DNA of 64,000 bases from Planctomycetaceae bacterium (GTDB taxonomy: Bacteria > Planctomycetota > Planctomycetia > Pirellulales > Pirellulaceae): assembly GCA_020638975.1 (NCBI GenBank), contig JACKHN010000022.1, positions 46,703-110,702 of the forward strand. The letters run 5' to 3'. Position 1 is the first letter of the stretch. Each line of letters starts with the position of its first letter. The translations under genes and the position numbers were made by a program. The notes under the pieces are model-generated. The model ran no database searches and was not told the DNA's origin. It was given only the letters and a program-made list of their open reading frames with translations. Below are positions 1-8,977 of this stretch, piece after piece.

Positions 1-135
1 ACGGTTATTGGCTTTGTCTCGTTCCGTGCCGATTCGGTGCAGCGGTTTAAGCAGCTTCGCCATCGCCTGCAGATCGCGGAGCCCCGAGAGGTCGCTTTCC
101 TGGATGCCTTTGTCGGTGTTATCCTTAGACGCCAT
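1..135 (-). CDS. IS4-family transposase, N-terminal fragment (runs off the window)
   Basis: This is the first 45 codons of a minus-strand gene that continues past the left edge. Translation from the ATG at 135 begins MASKDNTDKGIQ and reaches LLKPLHRIGTERDKANNR at the window edge. A pattern of the form LxxLHxxGxxRDxAxNR is, from memory, the N-terminal signature of IS4-type DDE transposases common in planctomycetes. An in-frame ATG at 147 is an alternative start. The catalytic core lies outside the window, so it cannot be said whether the gene is intact. No terminal inverted repeat can be tested because the other end of the element is missing. Confidence 0.5.
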   Translation of the reverse strand, partial: MASKDNTDKGIQESDLSGLRDLQAMAKLLKPLHRIGTERDKANNR

Positions 136-406
136 GCCCACAATCATGACAAACACAACCACGGCTAGCTAGCCCAATTCGTAAGAAAATCCGGCTAGCA
201 AATGTCATGCCGAACAGAATTGGCTGGAAGCCTATCCCACAAGAGTTTTGCGACAGTAATTGTTTGGCCGATGCGTAGTCGATGGGAGAGTGACGATCTG
301 ACATTAATCAGGTACAAATCACTCGCCCGAGTTACGATGTTAAGAGGGATTGTCGCGTACTGCGGAATCCGTATCTCACCCAAGCCGGATTCAGAAGGAA
401 AGTATC

Positions 407-676
407 ATGGTCGAGTCGGAACCCGTTCCTGCGCCCGAACCACCATCGAAAGAAGAGTTGCGATTGGCGATGAAAGCGTTCCGGAAACGTCTTAAACTGA
501 CACGCTTAGATGACGAGTCAGGAATGGGATACGGTCCAATGTCCTCTGGCCAGCGATCCCGGATAATTGCGATTACTCCGCCGAATCAGTTCCCCAAAGC
601 CGTCTGGCAAGAACTCGCCAGGCAAGGAAAACTCAAACACGATCGCGGTGGCCTCTATTCGCTCGTTGAGGAGTAA
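407..676 (+). CDS. Small conserved planctomycete protein of unknown function
   Basis: This encodes 89 residues starting MVESEPVPAPEPPSKEEL. The ATG at 407 is chosen because GAAGGAAAG lies a few bases upstream; the open frame extends further up without a better site. The protein has an acidic, proline-rich start, then a basic stretch (LRLAMKAFRKRLKLTRLDDES) and a C-terminal part with ITPPNQFPKAVWQELARQGKL. The last segment looks like a small helical domain. There is no signal peptide or membrane segment. I recall similar short proteins in other planctomycetes but know of no function. It lies 12 bp from the 3' end of the convergent sigma-54 regulator. Confidence 0.7.
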   Translation: MVESEPVPAPEPPSKEELRLAMKAFRKRLKLTRLDDESGMGYGPMSSGQRSRIIAITPPNQFPKAVWQELARQGKLKHDRGGLYSLVEE

Positions 677-688
677 CTGCGTCGCGCG

Positions 689-2080
689 TTACTGCTGCAC
701 AAACGTCATTGACTGTCTTGGATCCTGAAGACCGAGCTTCTTCATTTTCTTGTACAGCGTCGTTCGATTGATGCCAAGCAACTCCGCCGTCGCGTTGCGA
801 TTCCAGTTGTTGGATTGTAGTGCGTCGAGGATGATCTGGCGTTCAGGAGCATCGAGGGCATTTTTGAGCGAGACTCCGGAGGAAGGCTGCACGACGACGG
901 GGGCTCCCGACGAAAGCTGGCTCGGAAGATCCGCGACGGTAATCATCGATCCTTTGCCAAGCAGAACAGCACGCTCGACGACGTTCTGCAGCTCGCGAAC
1001 ATTTCCAGGCCACTGATATCGCCGCAACGCTGATAGTGCATCGTCGGTGAATCCTTCCACGTTTCGACCGGACTCTTCGCAGACCGAGGCGAGAAAGTGC
1101 TGTGCCAGTAGCGGAATATCCGAGATCCGCTCGCGGAGCGAAGGGAGTTCGATATTGATCACGTTGACTCGATAGAAAAGATCTTGGCGGAATCGCCCTT
1201 CGGCGACGGCACGTGACAGTTCCTCGTTAGTCGCCAACACGACTCGCGAATCGACGTGAAAGGTCTTCGTGCCGCCAACTTGTTCAAACTCAAAATCCTG
1301 CAATACGCGAAGCAACTTGACTTGCATGCTTGGCGATGCCGTGCCGATCTCGTCTAAGAAGATCGTGCCGCGATCCGCTTGCAGGAACTTGCCCATCTTC
1401 TCGCCCACGGCTCCGGTGAACGCACCAGCGACGTGACCAAAAAGTTCGCTCTCGAGCAGAGCTTCGGGAAGCGCACCGCAGGCGATCTCGACAAATGCGT
1501 TTTCGCGACGACTGCTACGGCGATGAATGGCACGGGCAATCAGTGACTTACCAGTTCCGCTCTCGCCGGTGATCAGGACAGTGGCTTTCGTATTTGCGAT
1601 GCTGTCGATCATGTCGTAGATCTTCAGCATTCGATGATCGTGCCCAACGATGTTCTCCATGCCGAAGCGGAGATCGAGTTGCTCTTTGAGCTTTCTGTTT
1701 TCTTCAATGACTTGGCGTTGTGACAACGCACGATTGATCGACATCAACAGTTCTTCGTCGATCAACGGCTTCGTCAGCAGATCGAACGCTCCGGCGCGGA
1801 TCGCTTCGACGCCCGTCTCAACCGTGCCATAGCCGGTCAGGAGAATCACCGTCGTCTCGGGGTGATTCTTGCGGCAGTGGGCCAACACGTCGAAACCATC
1901 GCCGTCCTGTAATCTCACGTCGGCCAAGACCAAATCGAAGGTCCGGTTGTCAACCTGACGGATCGCGTCCGCCCGACCGGACGCTTCCGCGACCTCATAG
2001 CCTTGCTCGCGCAACCAATCTGACATCGAGTCGAGGACGTGCCGATCGTCGTCCACAAGCAGTAACGATCCGTTGTTCAT
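689..2080 (-). CDS. NtrC-family sigma-54-dependent response regulator
   Basis: This 463-residue protein has the three-domain layout of NtrC-type activators. The N-terminal receiver (about 1-120) carries the acidic pocket D10-D12, the phospho-acceptor D54 and the KP motif near residue 103. The AAA+ domain (about 145-380) has Walker A GESGTGKS, the sigma-54 contact motif GAFTGA and Walker B TIFLDEIG. A Fis-type helix-turn-helix ends the protein (NATAELLGINRTTLYKKMKKL). It should activate sigma-54 promoters when phosphorylated by an unseen histidine kinase; none is adjacent. It is divergent from the NarL-type regulator at 2414, with 333 bp between them. The target genes cannot be read from this window. 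Confidence 0.95.
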   Translation of the reverse strand: MNNGSLLLVDDDRHVLDSMSDWLREQGYEVAEASGRADAIRQVDNRTFDLVLADVRLQDGDGFDVLAHCRKNHPETTVILLTGYGTVETGVEAIRAGAFDLLTKPLIDEELLMSINRALSQRQVIEENRKLKEQLDLRFGMENIVGHDHRMLKIYDMIDSIANTKATVLITGESGTGKSLIARAIHRRSSRRENAFVEIACGALPEALLESELFGHVAGAFTGAVGEKMGKFLQADRGTIFLDEIGTASPSMQVKLLRVLQDFEFEQVGGTKTFHVDSRVVLATNEELSRAVAEGRFRQDLFYRVNVINIELPSLRERISDIPLLAQHFLASVCEESGRNVEGFTDDALSALRRYQWPGNVRELQNVVERAVLLGKGSMITVADLPSQLSSGAPVVVQPSSGVSLKNALDAPERQIILDALQSNNWNRNATAELLGINRTTLYKKMKKLGLQDPRQSMTFVQQ

Positions 2081-2291
2081 CGTTTGCTTCGCCTTGTGCT
2101 GTAAGTAAACAGTTGTCGTAGGGTATCTACGTCACACGTTGTGCGGCGTCAACGAATTCGGGCAAAGGAGCCTGCTAGCGATCAAAAATCGACACGTTCG
2201 GTGTACGAATTGCCACTGTCTATCCCCCAAATTACTGAAAAACCCACCCATTCGGGAATTCCCTGCTAGATCGTGCGTCAAATAAAGGTAG

Positions 2292-2321
2292 TATGATCGG
2301 AGTAGGACGGTCCTTTACTCC
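2292..2321 (+). promoter_or_regulatory. Candidate -10 box with overlapping palindromic operator
   Basis: TATGAT at 2292-2297 is a near-consensus -10 element, but no good -35 is visible at 16-18 bp. It is followed at once by an imperfect palindrome, GGAGTA-GGAC-G-GTCC-TT-TACTCC (2299-2321), where a start site or operator would lie. It is 93 bp upstream of the NarL-type regulator start, and the whole divergent gap is 2081-2413. I infer an operator, possibly autoregulatory. There is no direct proof. Confidence 0.3.
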
Positions 2322-2413
2322 TAACACTAACGAACTATCGCACTTACAGCATTTGCCTTGGCACTCGACGTTTGACTACCTCAGTGCAGTGGCTACCAAC
2401 GAAGGAAAATACC

Positions 2414-3046
2414 ATGACAATCAAAGTGGTGGTGGCGGACGATCATGAGGTTGTACGAAGCGGACTTGCGAATCTGTTGAAGGGCTCGGACATCGAGATC
2501 GTCGATGAAGCATCCGATGGCGACGAAGCCGTCGAGAAGACGATGAAGCACCATCCTGATGTCGTTTTGATGGACATTCGGATGCCAAATCGCGACGGGC
2601 TATCTGCGCTGGAGGCAATTCGCGGGAAGTTGCCGGAAGCGCGGGTTGTGATGCTGTCGACGTATGACAATCCAACTTATGTCGCCCGGAGTGTGGCGTT
2701 GGGAGCGACCGATTTCGTTCTCAAGGGATCGACTCGACAAGAACTGGTCGATGTGATCACACGAGCCGCGTCTGGCGACGAGCCGCTTGATACGAGCGTC
2801 TTGCGCCGTGTGAAGCGCGTCATGCGTCGTCGTCACGAACGCGAGGACGATGGCATTCCGTTGACTAATCGCGAGTTGCAAGTGCTGCGGCACGTCGCGC
2901 TGGGCTTGAGCAACCGCGAGATCGGCCAGTCGCTCGGCATCAGTATCGAGACGGTCAAAGAACATGTTCAGAACATCTTGCGCAAACTCGATGTAAACGA
3001 TCGCACGCAAGCCGCTGTGTGGGCCGTGCGTCGTGGCGTGGTGTAA
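2414..3046 (+). CDS. NarL/FixJ-family response regulator (LuxR-type HTH)
   Basis: This 210-residue protein has a receiver domain (1-120; D9, D10, phospho-acceptor D54 in VVLMDIRMP, K near 104 in FVLKGS) and a C-terminal LuxR-type helix-turn-helix (LTNRELQVLRHVALGLSNRE, then IGQSLGISIETVKEHVQNIL). The start at 2414 is preceded by GAAGGAAAA; the open frame begins earlier but has no comparable ribosome site. It is a transcription factor controlled by phosphorylation. Its kinase is not adjacent and its regulon is unknown. A strong terminator follows at 3116. Confidence 0.95.
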   Translation: MTIKVVVADDHEVVRSGLANLLKGSDIEIVDEASDGDEAVEKTMKHHPDVVLMDIRMPNRDGLSALEAIRGKLPEARVVMLSTYDNPTYVARSVALGATDFVLKGSTRQELVDVITRAASGDEPLDTSVLRRVKRVMRRRHEREDDGIPLTNRELQVLRHVALGLSNREIGQSLGISIETVKEHVQNILRKLDVNDRTQAAVWAVRRGVV

Positions 3047-3115
3047 GGATCGCAATCCGATTCGCTGCCTATGCAGCGTGAACCTCCTCGTTGGTTCAAG
3101 TGACTGACTCCGAAT

Positions 3116-3150
3116 AACGGCCTCCGCAGCGAGGCCGTTTCTCGTTTCTT
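3116..3150 (+). terminator. Rho-independent terminator after the NarL-type regulator
   Basis: A 9-bp perfect stem, AACGGCCTC / GAGGCCGTT (3116-3124 and 3131-3139), has a 6-base loop and is followed by a T-rich run, TCTCGTTTCTT. It lies 69 bp after the regulator stop and 28 bp before rtcA, so it should separate the two transcripts. Confidence 0.75.
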
Positions 3151-3177
3151 GCTCAAGGTTGTGGACTTCCGATTGCA

Positions 3178-4209
3178 ATGATCACGATCGATGGCTCAAA
3201 AGGCGAAGGCGGGGGACAGGTCGTACGATCGTCGCTCGCACTTTCGCTGATGACGGGAACTCCGGTCACGATCGACAATGTACGCGCCGGGCGCAAGAAG
3301 CCGGGACTGCTGCGTCAGCATACGACAGCCGTCCACGCCGCTGCCGAAATCAGCGACGCGAGGATCGAAGGTGCGGAAATCGGCTCGAAGCGATTCGTGT
3401 TCGAGCCCGGCGAGGTCAAGGCGGGCGAGTACCGATTCAGCGTTGGATCGGCGGGCAGTACGACGCTCGTCTTTCAAACCGTATTGCCCGCGTTGATGCT
3501 CATCGAGAGCGTCTCCACCGTCGAAGTCCACGGTGGTACACACAATCCGTTCGCACCGCCATTTGATTTTCTGGCCAACGCGTACCTGCCATTGCTACGA
3601 AAGCTCGGGCCGGTTGTGGAAGCGGGCGAATGCCAGCCAGGTTTCTATCCAATGGGAGGAGGCAGCTTTCGCGCTCGCATTTCCGGTCGCCAACCACTTC
3701 AACCGCTAGCGTTGGCGGAGCGTGGTAAACTCGTACGACGTCAGGTTCGAGCTTTGGTTGCAAACTTACCGAAACACATAGGCGAGCGAGAGTGCAAACT
3801 GATCGCGCGCAAGACGGGTTGGGATGCGAAGTCATTCAGTTATGAAGAAGTGAAGGGGTCGCCTGGACCGGGTAATGTTGTGATGATCGAGCTTGAGTTT
3901 GAACAAGTGACGGAATTGTTCATTGCGTTTGGCGAGGTCGGAAAAAAGGCCGAACGCGTGGCCAACGAAGTGCTCAAAGCAGCTCAAAAGTATCTCGCAA
4001 TGGATGTGCCAGTCGGTTCCTACCTCGCCGATCAACTCTTGTTACCGATGGGAATTGCCGCATCTCAGGGCCAGCCGTGTGAATATCGCACCGGTCCGTT
4101 GACACAACATACACGAACCCATATCGACGTCCTGAAACGCTTTCTCGACGTTTCGATCGACGTTGCACAAGACGGCGACACGCGAACGGTTCGGTTGCGT
4201 CAGAATTGA
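3178..4209 (+). CDS. rtcA: RNA 3'-terminal phosphate cyclase
   Basis: This 343-residue protein has the RtcA signature EGGGQVVRSSLALSL at its N-terminus (residues 10-24), a conserved HGGTHNPFAPPFDF segment and a glycine-rich GFYPMGGGSF. The likely adenylated histidine is about H311 in GPLTQHTRTHIDVL. RtcA converts RNA 3'-phosphate ends to 2',3'-cyclic phosphate by an ATP-dependent adenylate mechanism. Length and motifs fit a complete enzyme. No rtcB ligase or RtcR activator lies next to it; the sigma-54 regulator 1 kb upstream carries a receiver domain, not the CARF domain of RtcR. The start has no clear ribosome site. The FAD dehydrogenase 66 bp downstream may be co-transcribed. Confidence 0.93.
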   Translation: MITIDGSKGEGGGQVVRSSLALSLMTGTPVTIDNVRAGRKKPGLLRQHTTAVHAAAEISDARIEGAEIGSKRFVFEPGEVKAGEYRFSVGSAGSTTLVFQTVLPALMLIESVSTVEVHGGTHNPFAPPFDFLANAYLPLLRKLGPVVEAGECQPGFYPMGGGSFRARISGRQPLQPLALAERGKLVRRQVRALVANLPKHIGERECKLIARKTGWDAKSFSYEEVKGSPGPGNVVMIELEFEQVTELFIAFGEVGKKAERVANEVLKAAQKYLAMDVPVGSYLADQLLLPMGIAASQGQPCEYRTGPLTQHTRTHIDVLKRFLDVSIDVAQDGDTRTVRLRQN

Positions 4210-4275
4210 TGTTTCAACCCGATGCACTTGCGAAAGTGCGGTCGCTCGCGTTAAATACCTGCGCGCGTACTGATC

Positions 4276-5880
4276 ATGGCCCTCCGAATCACCAATCTGC
4301 GAATGTCCGTCGAGCAACCGGAAACCGAGTTGCCGAAGCGGATTGCGCGTCGATTGAAGCTTTCGGCACCGGAAGTTCTCCGCTGGCGCATTCTCCGTAA
4401 GAGCCTTGATGCTCGCTCGCGGAGTGATCTGCAGTTTGTTTACTCGACGATCGTCGAGCTTCACAACGAACCAGCATGCTTGAAGCGACTCGAAATGGAC
4501 GGCGATATCGCGACCTACCTGCCGGAATCGTTTGACGATCCCGATTCCGGAAAACAGACGCTAAGTTCTCGCCCAATCGTCGTGGGATCAGGACCCGCTG
4601 GATTGCTGGCCGGTTACTATCTAGCCCGCCGAGGCTATCGACCTTTGATCATCGAACGTGGGCAGGCAGTCAAAGATCGCGTTCCAGTCCTCCGCGCTTT
4701 CGATCGTCACGAAGCCGATCATCAGAACGAGAATAATTACCTGTTCGGCGAGGGAGGGGCTGGTGCCTTTTCCGATGGCAAATTGACTTGCCGAATGACC
4801 GGGGCCGACGTTGACTGGGTTTTGGAAGCATTCGTCGAGTGCGGCGGTCGGTCGTCGATTATGTATGAACATCGACCTCATCTCGGCAGCAATAAGCTGC
4901 CGATGATCTGCCGCAACTTTCGGCGAAAGATCGAGGCGTTGGGCGGCGAGTACAAGTTCGGTTGTCGCCTGGAAAGTCTCGATGTTCGTGACGGCTCAAT
5001 GGCGGGACTGCACACATCGAGCGGATACATTCCCGCGACACATGTCGTTCTAGGAATCGGACATAGTGCTCGCGATACCTACGAGATGCTGCACGCCGCT
5101 GGCATTCCGTTTCAGCAGAAAGCGTTCCAACTCGGCTTGCGCATTGAACAGCCACAAGCACAAGTCGACCAGTGGAAGTACGGTCGCGATCAGTACCGCG
5201 AATTGCTCGGTGCCGCAGACTACACGCTGGTTGCGAAGGGACAACGTGATCTGTATTCGTTCTGCATGTGCGCAGGAGGCGTGGCGATTCCGAGCATTTC
5301 GGAGCCGAATCAGTTCTGCACGAATGGCATGAGCAATTCGCGTCATGATACGCCGTTCGCTAACAGCGGCTTGATGATCACATTGGAACCAAACGAATTC
5401 GGCAGCGATCATCCACTCGCGGGTGTCGAGCTTCAACGTCGATACGAGGCGATCGCGTTCGAGCTTGGCAAACGGGACTATCTGAGCCCGATCCAATGGG
5501 CTCGCGATTTTGTCGTCGGACGAACCTCGTCAAGTGACCAAGTGCTTCCATCCTCCTATCAACGTGGGACAGTGAATGCGGATTTGCAAGCAGTGTTGCC
5601 ACCCGCGGTGATACATGCCATACGAGCCGGCCTGCCAATCATGGACAAACGCTGGAGAGGCCGCTTCCTGGAGAACGCGACGTTGATCGGCCCGGAGATG
5701 CGTGGCAGTTCGCCAGTCCGGATCGACCGCGACCGAACGACCCGGCAAGTTCCAGGTCTCGTCGGCATGTATCCCGTTGGTGAAGGCGCAGGCTACGCTG
5801 GTGGAATCATTAGCGCTGCCGTTGATGGATTACGGTCCGCGCGTGAAATCGTCAGGCAATTCGCGCCGCTATCGGCTTGA
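4276..5880 (+). CDS. NAD(P)/FAD-dependent oxidoreductase, COG2509 type
   Basis: This 534-residue protein has about 100 N-terminal residues typical of the COG2509 group, then a Rossmann FAD-binding motif IVVGSGPAGLLAGYYLARRG (near residues 101-120) with the acidic LIIERG that binds the ribose. Further motifs are GEGGAGAFSDGKLT, the second dinucleotide element HVVLGIGHSARDTYEML, and a C-terminal FAD contact GMYPVGEGAGYAGGI. These proteins are widespread, of unknown substrate, and cytosolic (no signal peptide). It starts 66 bp after rtcA on the same strand. Confidence 0.88.
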   Translation: MALRITNLRMSVEQPETELPKRIARRLKLSAPEVLRWRILRKSLDARSRSDLQFVYSTIVELHNEPACLKRLEMDGDIATYLPESFDDPDSGKQTLSSRPIVVGSGPAGLLAGYYLARRGYRPLIIERGQAVKDRVPVLRAFDRHEADHQNENNYLFGEGGAGAFSDGKLTCRMTGADVDWVLEAFVECGGRSSIMYEHRPHLGSNKLPMICRNFRRKIEALGGEYKFGCRLESLDVRDGSMAGLHTSSGYIPATHVVLGIGHSARDTYEMLHAAGIPFQQKAFQLGLRIEQPQAQVDQWKYGRDQYRELLGAADYTLVAKGQRDLYSFCMCAGGVAIPSISEPNQFCTNGMSNSRHDTPFANSGLMITLEPNEFGSDHPLAGVELQRRYEAIAFELGKRDYLSPIQWARDFVVGRTSSSDQVLPSSYQRGTVNADLQAVLPPAVIHAIRAGLPIMDKRWRGRFLENATLIGPEMRGSSPVRIDRDRTTRQVPGLVGMYPVGEGAGYAGGIISAAVDGLRSAREIVRQFAPLSA

Positions 5881-5935
5881 TGCCTGTGCTCAAACCGCTG
5901 ATGGTCTCCACCCAAAGTCCCAGAGCAGCAGCCCC

Positions 5936-7357
5936 TCAATCAGCAGAGTCTCGAGGCGCAGCGGCCTTCTGTAATCGATCAGCGACCGCCAGACCGAGTC
6001 CTTGACCTTCTGGAGCGGAGGCTAAGATGAACGCTGCTCCCTCGTCGTCGGCTCTTCGCAATGATGCGAACAGATTCTGCGGCTCGAGGTCGGTCGGCGA
6101 TAGGATTCGGACTTCGTGCCCCATAGTTTGAAGTTCTCTTGCGCGTTGTTCGAGTTCGTTTTGTGGTGCCAATACGACGGCAGCACGAGGCGCGTAGTGC
6201 GTCTTCAACTGTCCGGAGACTCGCACATCGCTGGTCATGGCCACTGGAACCTTGTAGCCAAGCGTCGCCTCGATCTCTTCTTGCGTCACGCCGCCGGGCC
6301 GTAGGATTCCTGGTCGGTCGGATGTGAGATCGACGATCGTCGACTCAAGCCCCACGTCGCATGCGCCACCGTCCACAACATAATCAACATCGTCGCCAAG
6401 ATCTCGCCGGACATGTTCCGCCGTCGTTGGGCTAACAAGTCCGAATCGGTTTGCAGACGGAGCGGCGATTCCGCCTCCGAACTCCTTCAACAGAGCCAAA
6501 GCCAGCGGATGGCTCGGCACACGCAATCCTACCGAAGCCTGTCCGCCCGTGACGATGTCAGGCACTCGAGATGACTTAGGAACGATCAGCGTAAGTGGTC
6601 CTGGCCAAAATCGCTCCGCCAACCGAATCGCAGCGTTGGGCAAATCGACGGCCCACTCGGTCATCATATCTGCGTCAGCGATATGCACGATTAGCGGGTG
6701 ATTCTCGGGACGTCCCTTGATGCGAAACACTCGTCGGACGGCAGCTTCGTTCGAGGCGTCAGCTCCCAATCCGTACACAGTCTCCGTCGGGAATGCGACG
6801 ACGCCGCCCGCGTTAAGGAGTGAAGCCGCGTGTGAGCGGACGATCGCTGCAGACGCTTCCTCGATCCCCGCGACAATGGTGCGATCTGCAGGAAGTTCTT
6901 CCCGGTGTTTCAGCCCATGGCCGGTGAGAACATAGATTCCCTTCGCACCGACTCTATCAGCGAGCTCGGCATCCGAAGGATGGTCGCCGACCACATAGGA
7001 GCGTGTAAGATCTATCCCGAAGTCACGTTCCGCTATCCTCGGGAAATAGGGATTCGGTTTGATACACTCGCAACCATCGGCTCGCTCGTGCGGACAGCAG
7101 TATACTGCTTGGATCGTGATCCCAGCTTCCGCAAGATGCTGAACTACGAACTGATTGATGCCGTGTGCCTCGTCGGCACTGATGAGTCCCTTCGCGATGC
7201 CGCTTTGATTCGTGACGATAAAGAGGGCGAAGTCACGGAGGCGACGAAGGGCTTCAATAGTATCGGGGTAGAATTCGACGCGGGCAACATCGCGAATAAA
7301 GCCTACGTCTTCGATGAGGGTCCCATCGCGATCAAGAAAAACGGCTGGTTTCTTCAT
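5936..7357 (-). CDS. Fusion protein: GmhB-type HAD phosphatase + Sua5 threonylcarbamoyl-AMP synthase
   Basis: One uninterrupted 473-residue frame carries two enzymes. Residues 1-160 are a HAD-IIIA phosphatase of the GmhB/HisB-N group: DxD motif D9/D11 (FLDRDGTL), T49-N50, zinc-knuckle cysteines and histidine CCPHERADGCEC (87-98), and GDHPSDAELA. Residues from about 170 are a YrdC/Sua5 domain: the start GGVVAFPTETVYGLGADA, then KGRPENHPL, RFWPGPLTL, and SANRFGLVSPTTAEHV. This continues through the HYAP linker into a Sua5 C-terminal domain (about 375-473). The first domain should dephosphorylate a sugar bisphosphate; the second makes threonylcarbamoyl-AMP for tRNA t6A37. Motifs of both appear intact. 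It is convergent with the COG2509 gene. Confidence 0.9.
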   Translation of the reverse strand: MKKPAVFLDRDGTLIEDVGFIRDVARVEFYPDTIEALRRLRDFALFIVTNQSGIAKGLISADEAHGINQFVVQHLAEAGITIQAVYCCPHERADGCECIKPNPYFPRIAERDFGIDLTRSYVVGDHPSDAELADRVGAKGIYVLTGHGLKHREELPADRTIVAGIEEASAAIVRSHAASLLNAGGVVAFPTETVYGLGADASNEAAVRRVFRIKGRPENHPLIVHIADADMMTEWAVDLPNAAIRLAERFWPGPLTLIVPKSSRVPDIVTGGQASVGLRVPSHPLALALLKEFGGGIAAPSANRFGLVSPTTAEHVRRDLGDDVDYVVDGGACDVGLESTIVDLTSDRPGILRPGGVTQEEIEATLGYKVPVAMTSDVRVSGQLKTHYAPRAAVVLAPQNELEQRARELQTMGHEVRILSPTDLEPQNLFASLRRADDEGAAFILASAPEGQGLGLAVADRLQKAAAPRDSAD

Positions 7358-7555
7358 TCGACTCGTGAATCAGATCGCGGGGACGCAAGTTTGCGAAGCG
7401 CTTGTTTCGGAAAGCTTGACCACGACGGTAGGTCGCGACGAACGACTTCAACTTACCACTCCAACAATATCCTAGGCAAGACGCAGGGGCATGCCAACGA
7501 GTCCGGGATCATGAGATTTCTATAGCGAGCGGGACTTGCAATGAAAGAACCGCGT

Positions 7556-8977
7556 CTACCTTATATCGACCAATTTCACATTTGCCTGCTTCTCGTTTCG
7601 CCCCATGTGCTGGACGACCTCGTAGCGAATCTGGGCTCGCTGGCCGGCAGTGACCTTAGCGGTAACTTGAACGGTCTGATAGTCATGCAGCACCGCGCCA
7701 AGTCCGTTGCGAAAGACGACGTGACCGGGCAGCAAGCGTCGAATCTCTAGTTCAATTGGTTTGCCGGAAAAATTGCGTACGTGTTGTATGTAGTACGCGT
7801 GCTCGTCCCAACCGGCTACCGAGCCTCGCACGTCGACGGCGATGTTACCGTCATCCACGCGACGAAAGACGTCGGCACCGTCGACTTTGATCCAAATGTG
7901 ATCACGCCAAACGCGCCCTTTCACAAGCTCGAATACGACTTCCGAATCGACTCCGAGATTCAACTCGATCTCGTCGCCGATCGGAATGTAGTTGATCGAT
8001 TGCGATGCGAGAAAGCTGAGTCCGTCGCGACCATTGTCTCGGAACACTCGCACGATGCCGTCCGGCAATGGTGAGGTGCCCAGGTTCGAGCCAACGTCGT
8101 TTCGCATTAAGTACATCCGCACCAGTTGCGAGCCGTACTCCACTTCGCGATAACGATATTGAATCTTCAGCGGCACATCGACCGGCTTTACGCTTCGCAT
8201 TCGCTTCGACCAACCGTTCGCGATCGTCTCGGTGCCGTCGATCGTAAATAGGAAGTACTCGCTGAGTCCTTCCTTAATGATCCCTTTCTCCTCTCTCATT
8301 TCGCCAAGGCCGGCACCGGAAGAGTCTGCATCGGCAAACATAGAATACTTCACAGCCTCCTTCTTCCATCGTACGGTAGCGGCCTTTCCTAAATCTGCGA
8401 CGTCCTTGGTGCCGATGCTGGCGAGTTGAGCAATCCTTTCGACCAAGTTGATTTCGCCAACGACGAGCCGGACTTGAGCATCTTCATACTCTTCACCCGA
8501 ATCATTAAAGACTCGCACGAAGCCCTCGAACGCAATCTTCGTCTCATCTTGATCGGCGACCAACACGTAATCAGCCGACCAGCGGATGCCGCTCGTAAAG
8601 TACGTGATCTCGATCGTTGCTTCGCCATCGAACTCGCTCTCGACGTTCCAGTACAGTAATTGCGGTTTGGCGTGCGGAAACGTGGTGTCGAGCACTTCGA
8701 GTTCATCCCGATGCGTCAGGAACTTCAGTTCAACGGAGGTGGGATCGATCAACGTGTTGGCCCAACTGAATTGCAGCGGGTTGATTCCACGCTTCAGGCT
8801 GATCTTGCGGGTCTCGCGGACCAACGTGAGGTCTTCCGAGTTGTAAATTGTGAGCTGAACGGTATTTCGATCGGGAACGGTCGACAGATCAACATTCTCT
8901 GCTCGGGTTCCGGTCGCCGAACCTACTGCAATTGCTAACCCGATGACGAACAGTTGGCAAAGCGTCATTCGTCTCAT
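7556..8977 (-). CDS. Secreted DUF4139-like protein, third gene of tandem array
   Basis: This 473-residue protein has a signal peptide (MRRMTLCQLFVIGLAIAVGS, cleavage probably after TRA) and then an all-beta protein with no membrane segment. Conserved blocks shared with the upstream paralog include VDLSTVPDR, LQFSWANTLIDPTSVE, YFTSGIRWSADYVLVADQ, VRLVVGEINLVE, ANGWSKRMRS, LPDGIVRVFRDNGRDGL and SVAGWDEHAYY. The pattern of short conserved beta strands and the tryptophan-rich centre fits the DUF4139 group; function is unknown. Its ATG overlaps the upstream stop (ATGA), so translation is coupled. It is about two-thirds identical by eye to its neighbour, with a divergent region near residues 180-230. 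Confidence 0.8.
   Translation of the reverse strand: MRRMTLCQLFVIGLAIAVGSATGTRAENVDLSTVPDRNTVQLTIYNSEDLTLVRETRKISLKRGINPLQFSWANTLIDPTSVELKFLTHRDELEVLDTTFPHAKPQLLYWNVESEFDGEATIEITYFTSGIRWSADYVLVADQDETKIAFEGFVRVFNDSGEEYEDAQVRLVVGEINLVERIAQLASIGTKDVADLGKAATVRWKKEAVKYSMFADADSSGAGLGEMREEKGIIKEGLSEYFLFTIDGTETIANGWSKRMRSVKPVDVPLKIQYRYREVEYGSQLVRMYLMRNDVGSNLGTSPLPDGIVRVFRDNGRDGLSFLASQSINYIPIGDEIELNLGVDSEVVFELVKGRVWRDHIWIKVDGADVFRRVDDGNIAVDVRGSVAGWDEHAYYIQHVRNFSGKPIELEIRRLLPGHVVFRNGLGAVLHDYQTVQVTAKVTAGQRAQIRYEVVQHMGRNEKQANVKLVDIR

Noticed and set aside
2359..2378. TGGCAC followed by TTGAC upstream of the NarL-type regulator, like a sigma-54 promoter
   Set aside because: The spacing between the GG and the TTG element is two bases too long and the -12 GC is missing.
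689..4209. A sigma-54 activator close to rtcA, as in the rtcR-rtcBA system
   Set aside because: This activator carries a phospho-receiver, not the CARF domain of RtcR; a NarL-type gene and a terminator lie between, and no rtcB is present.
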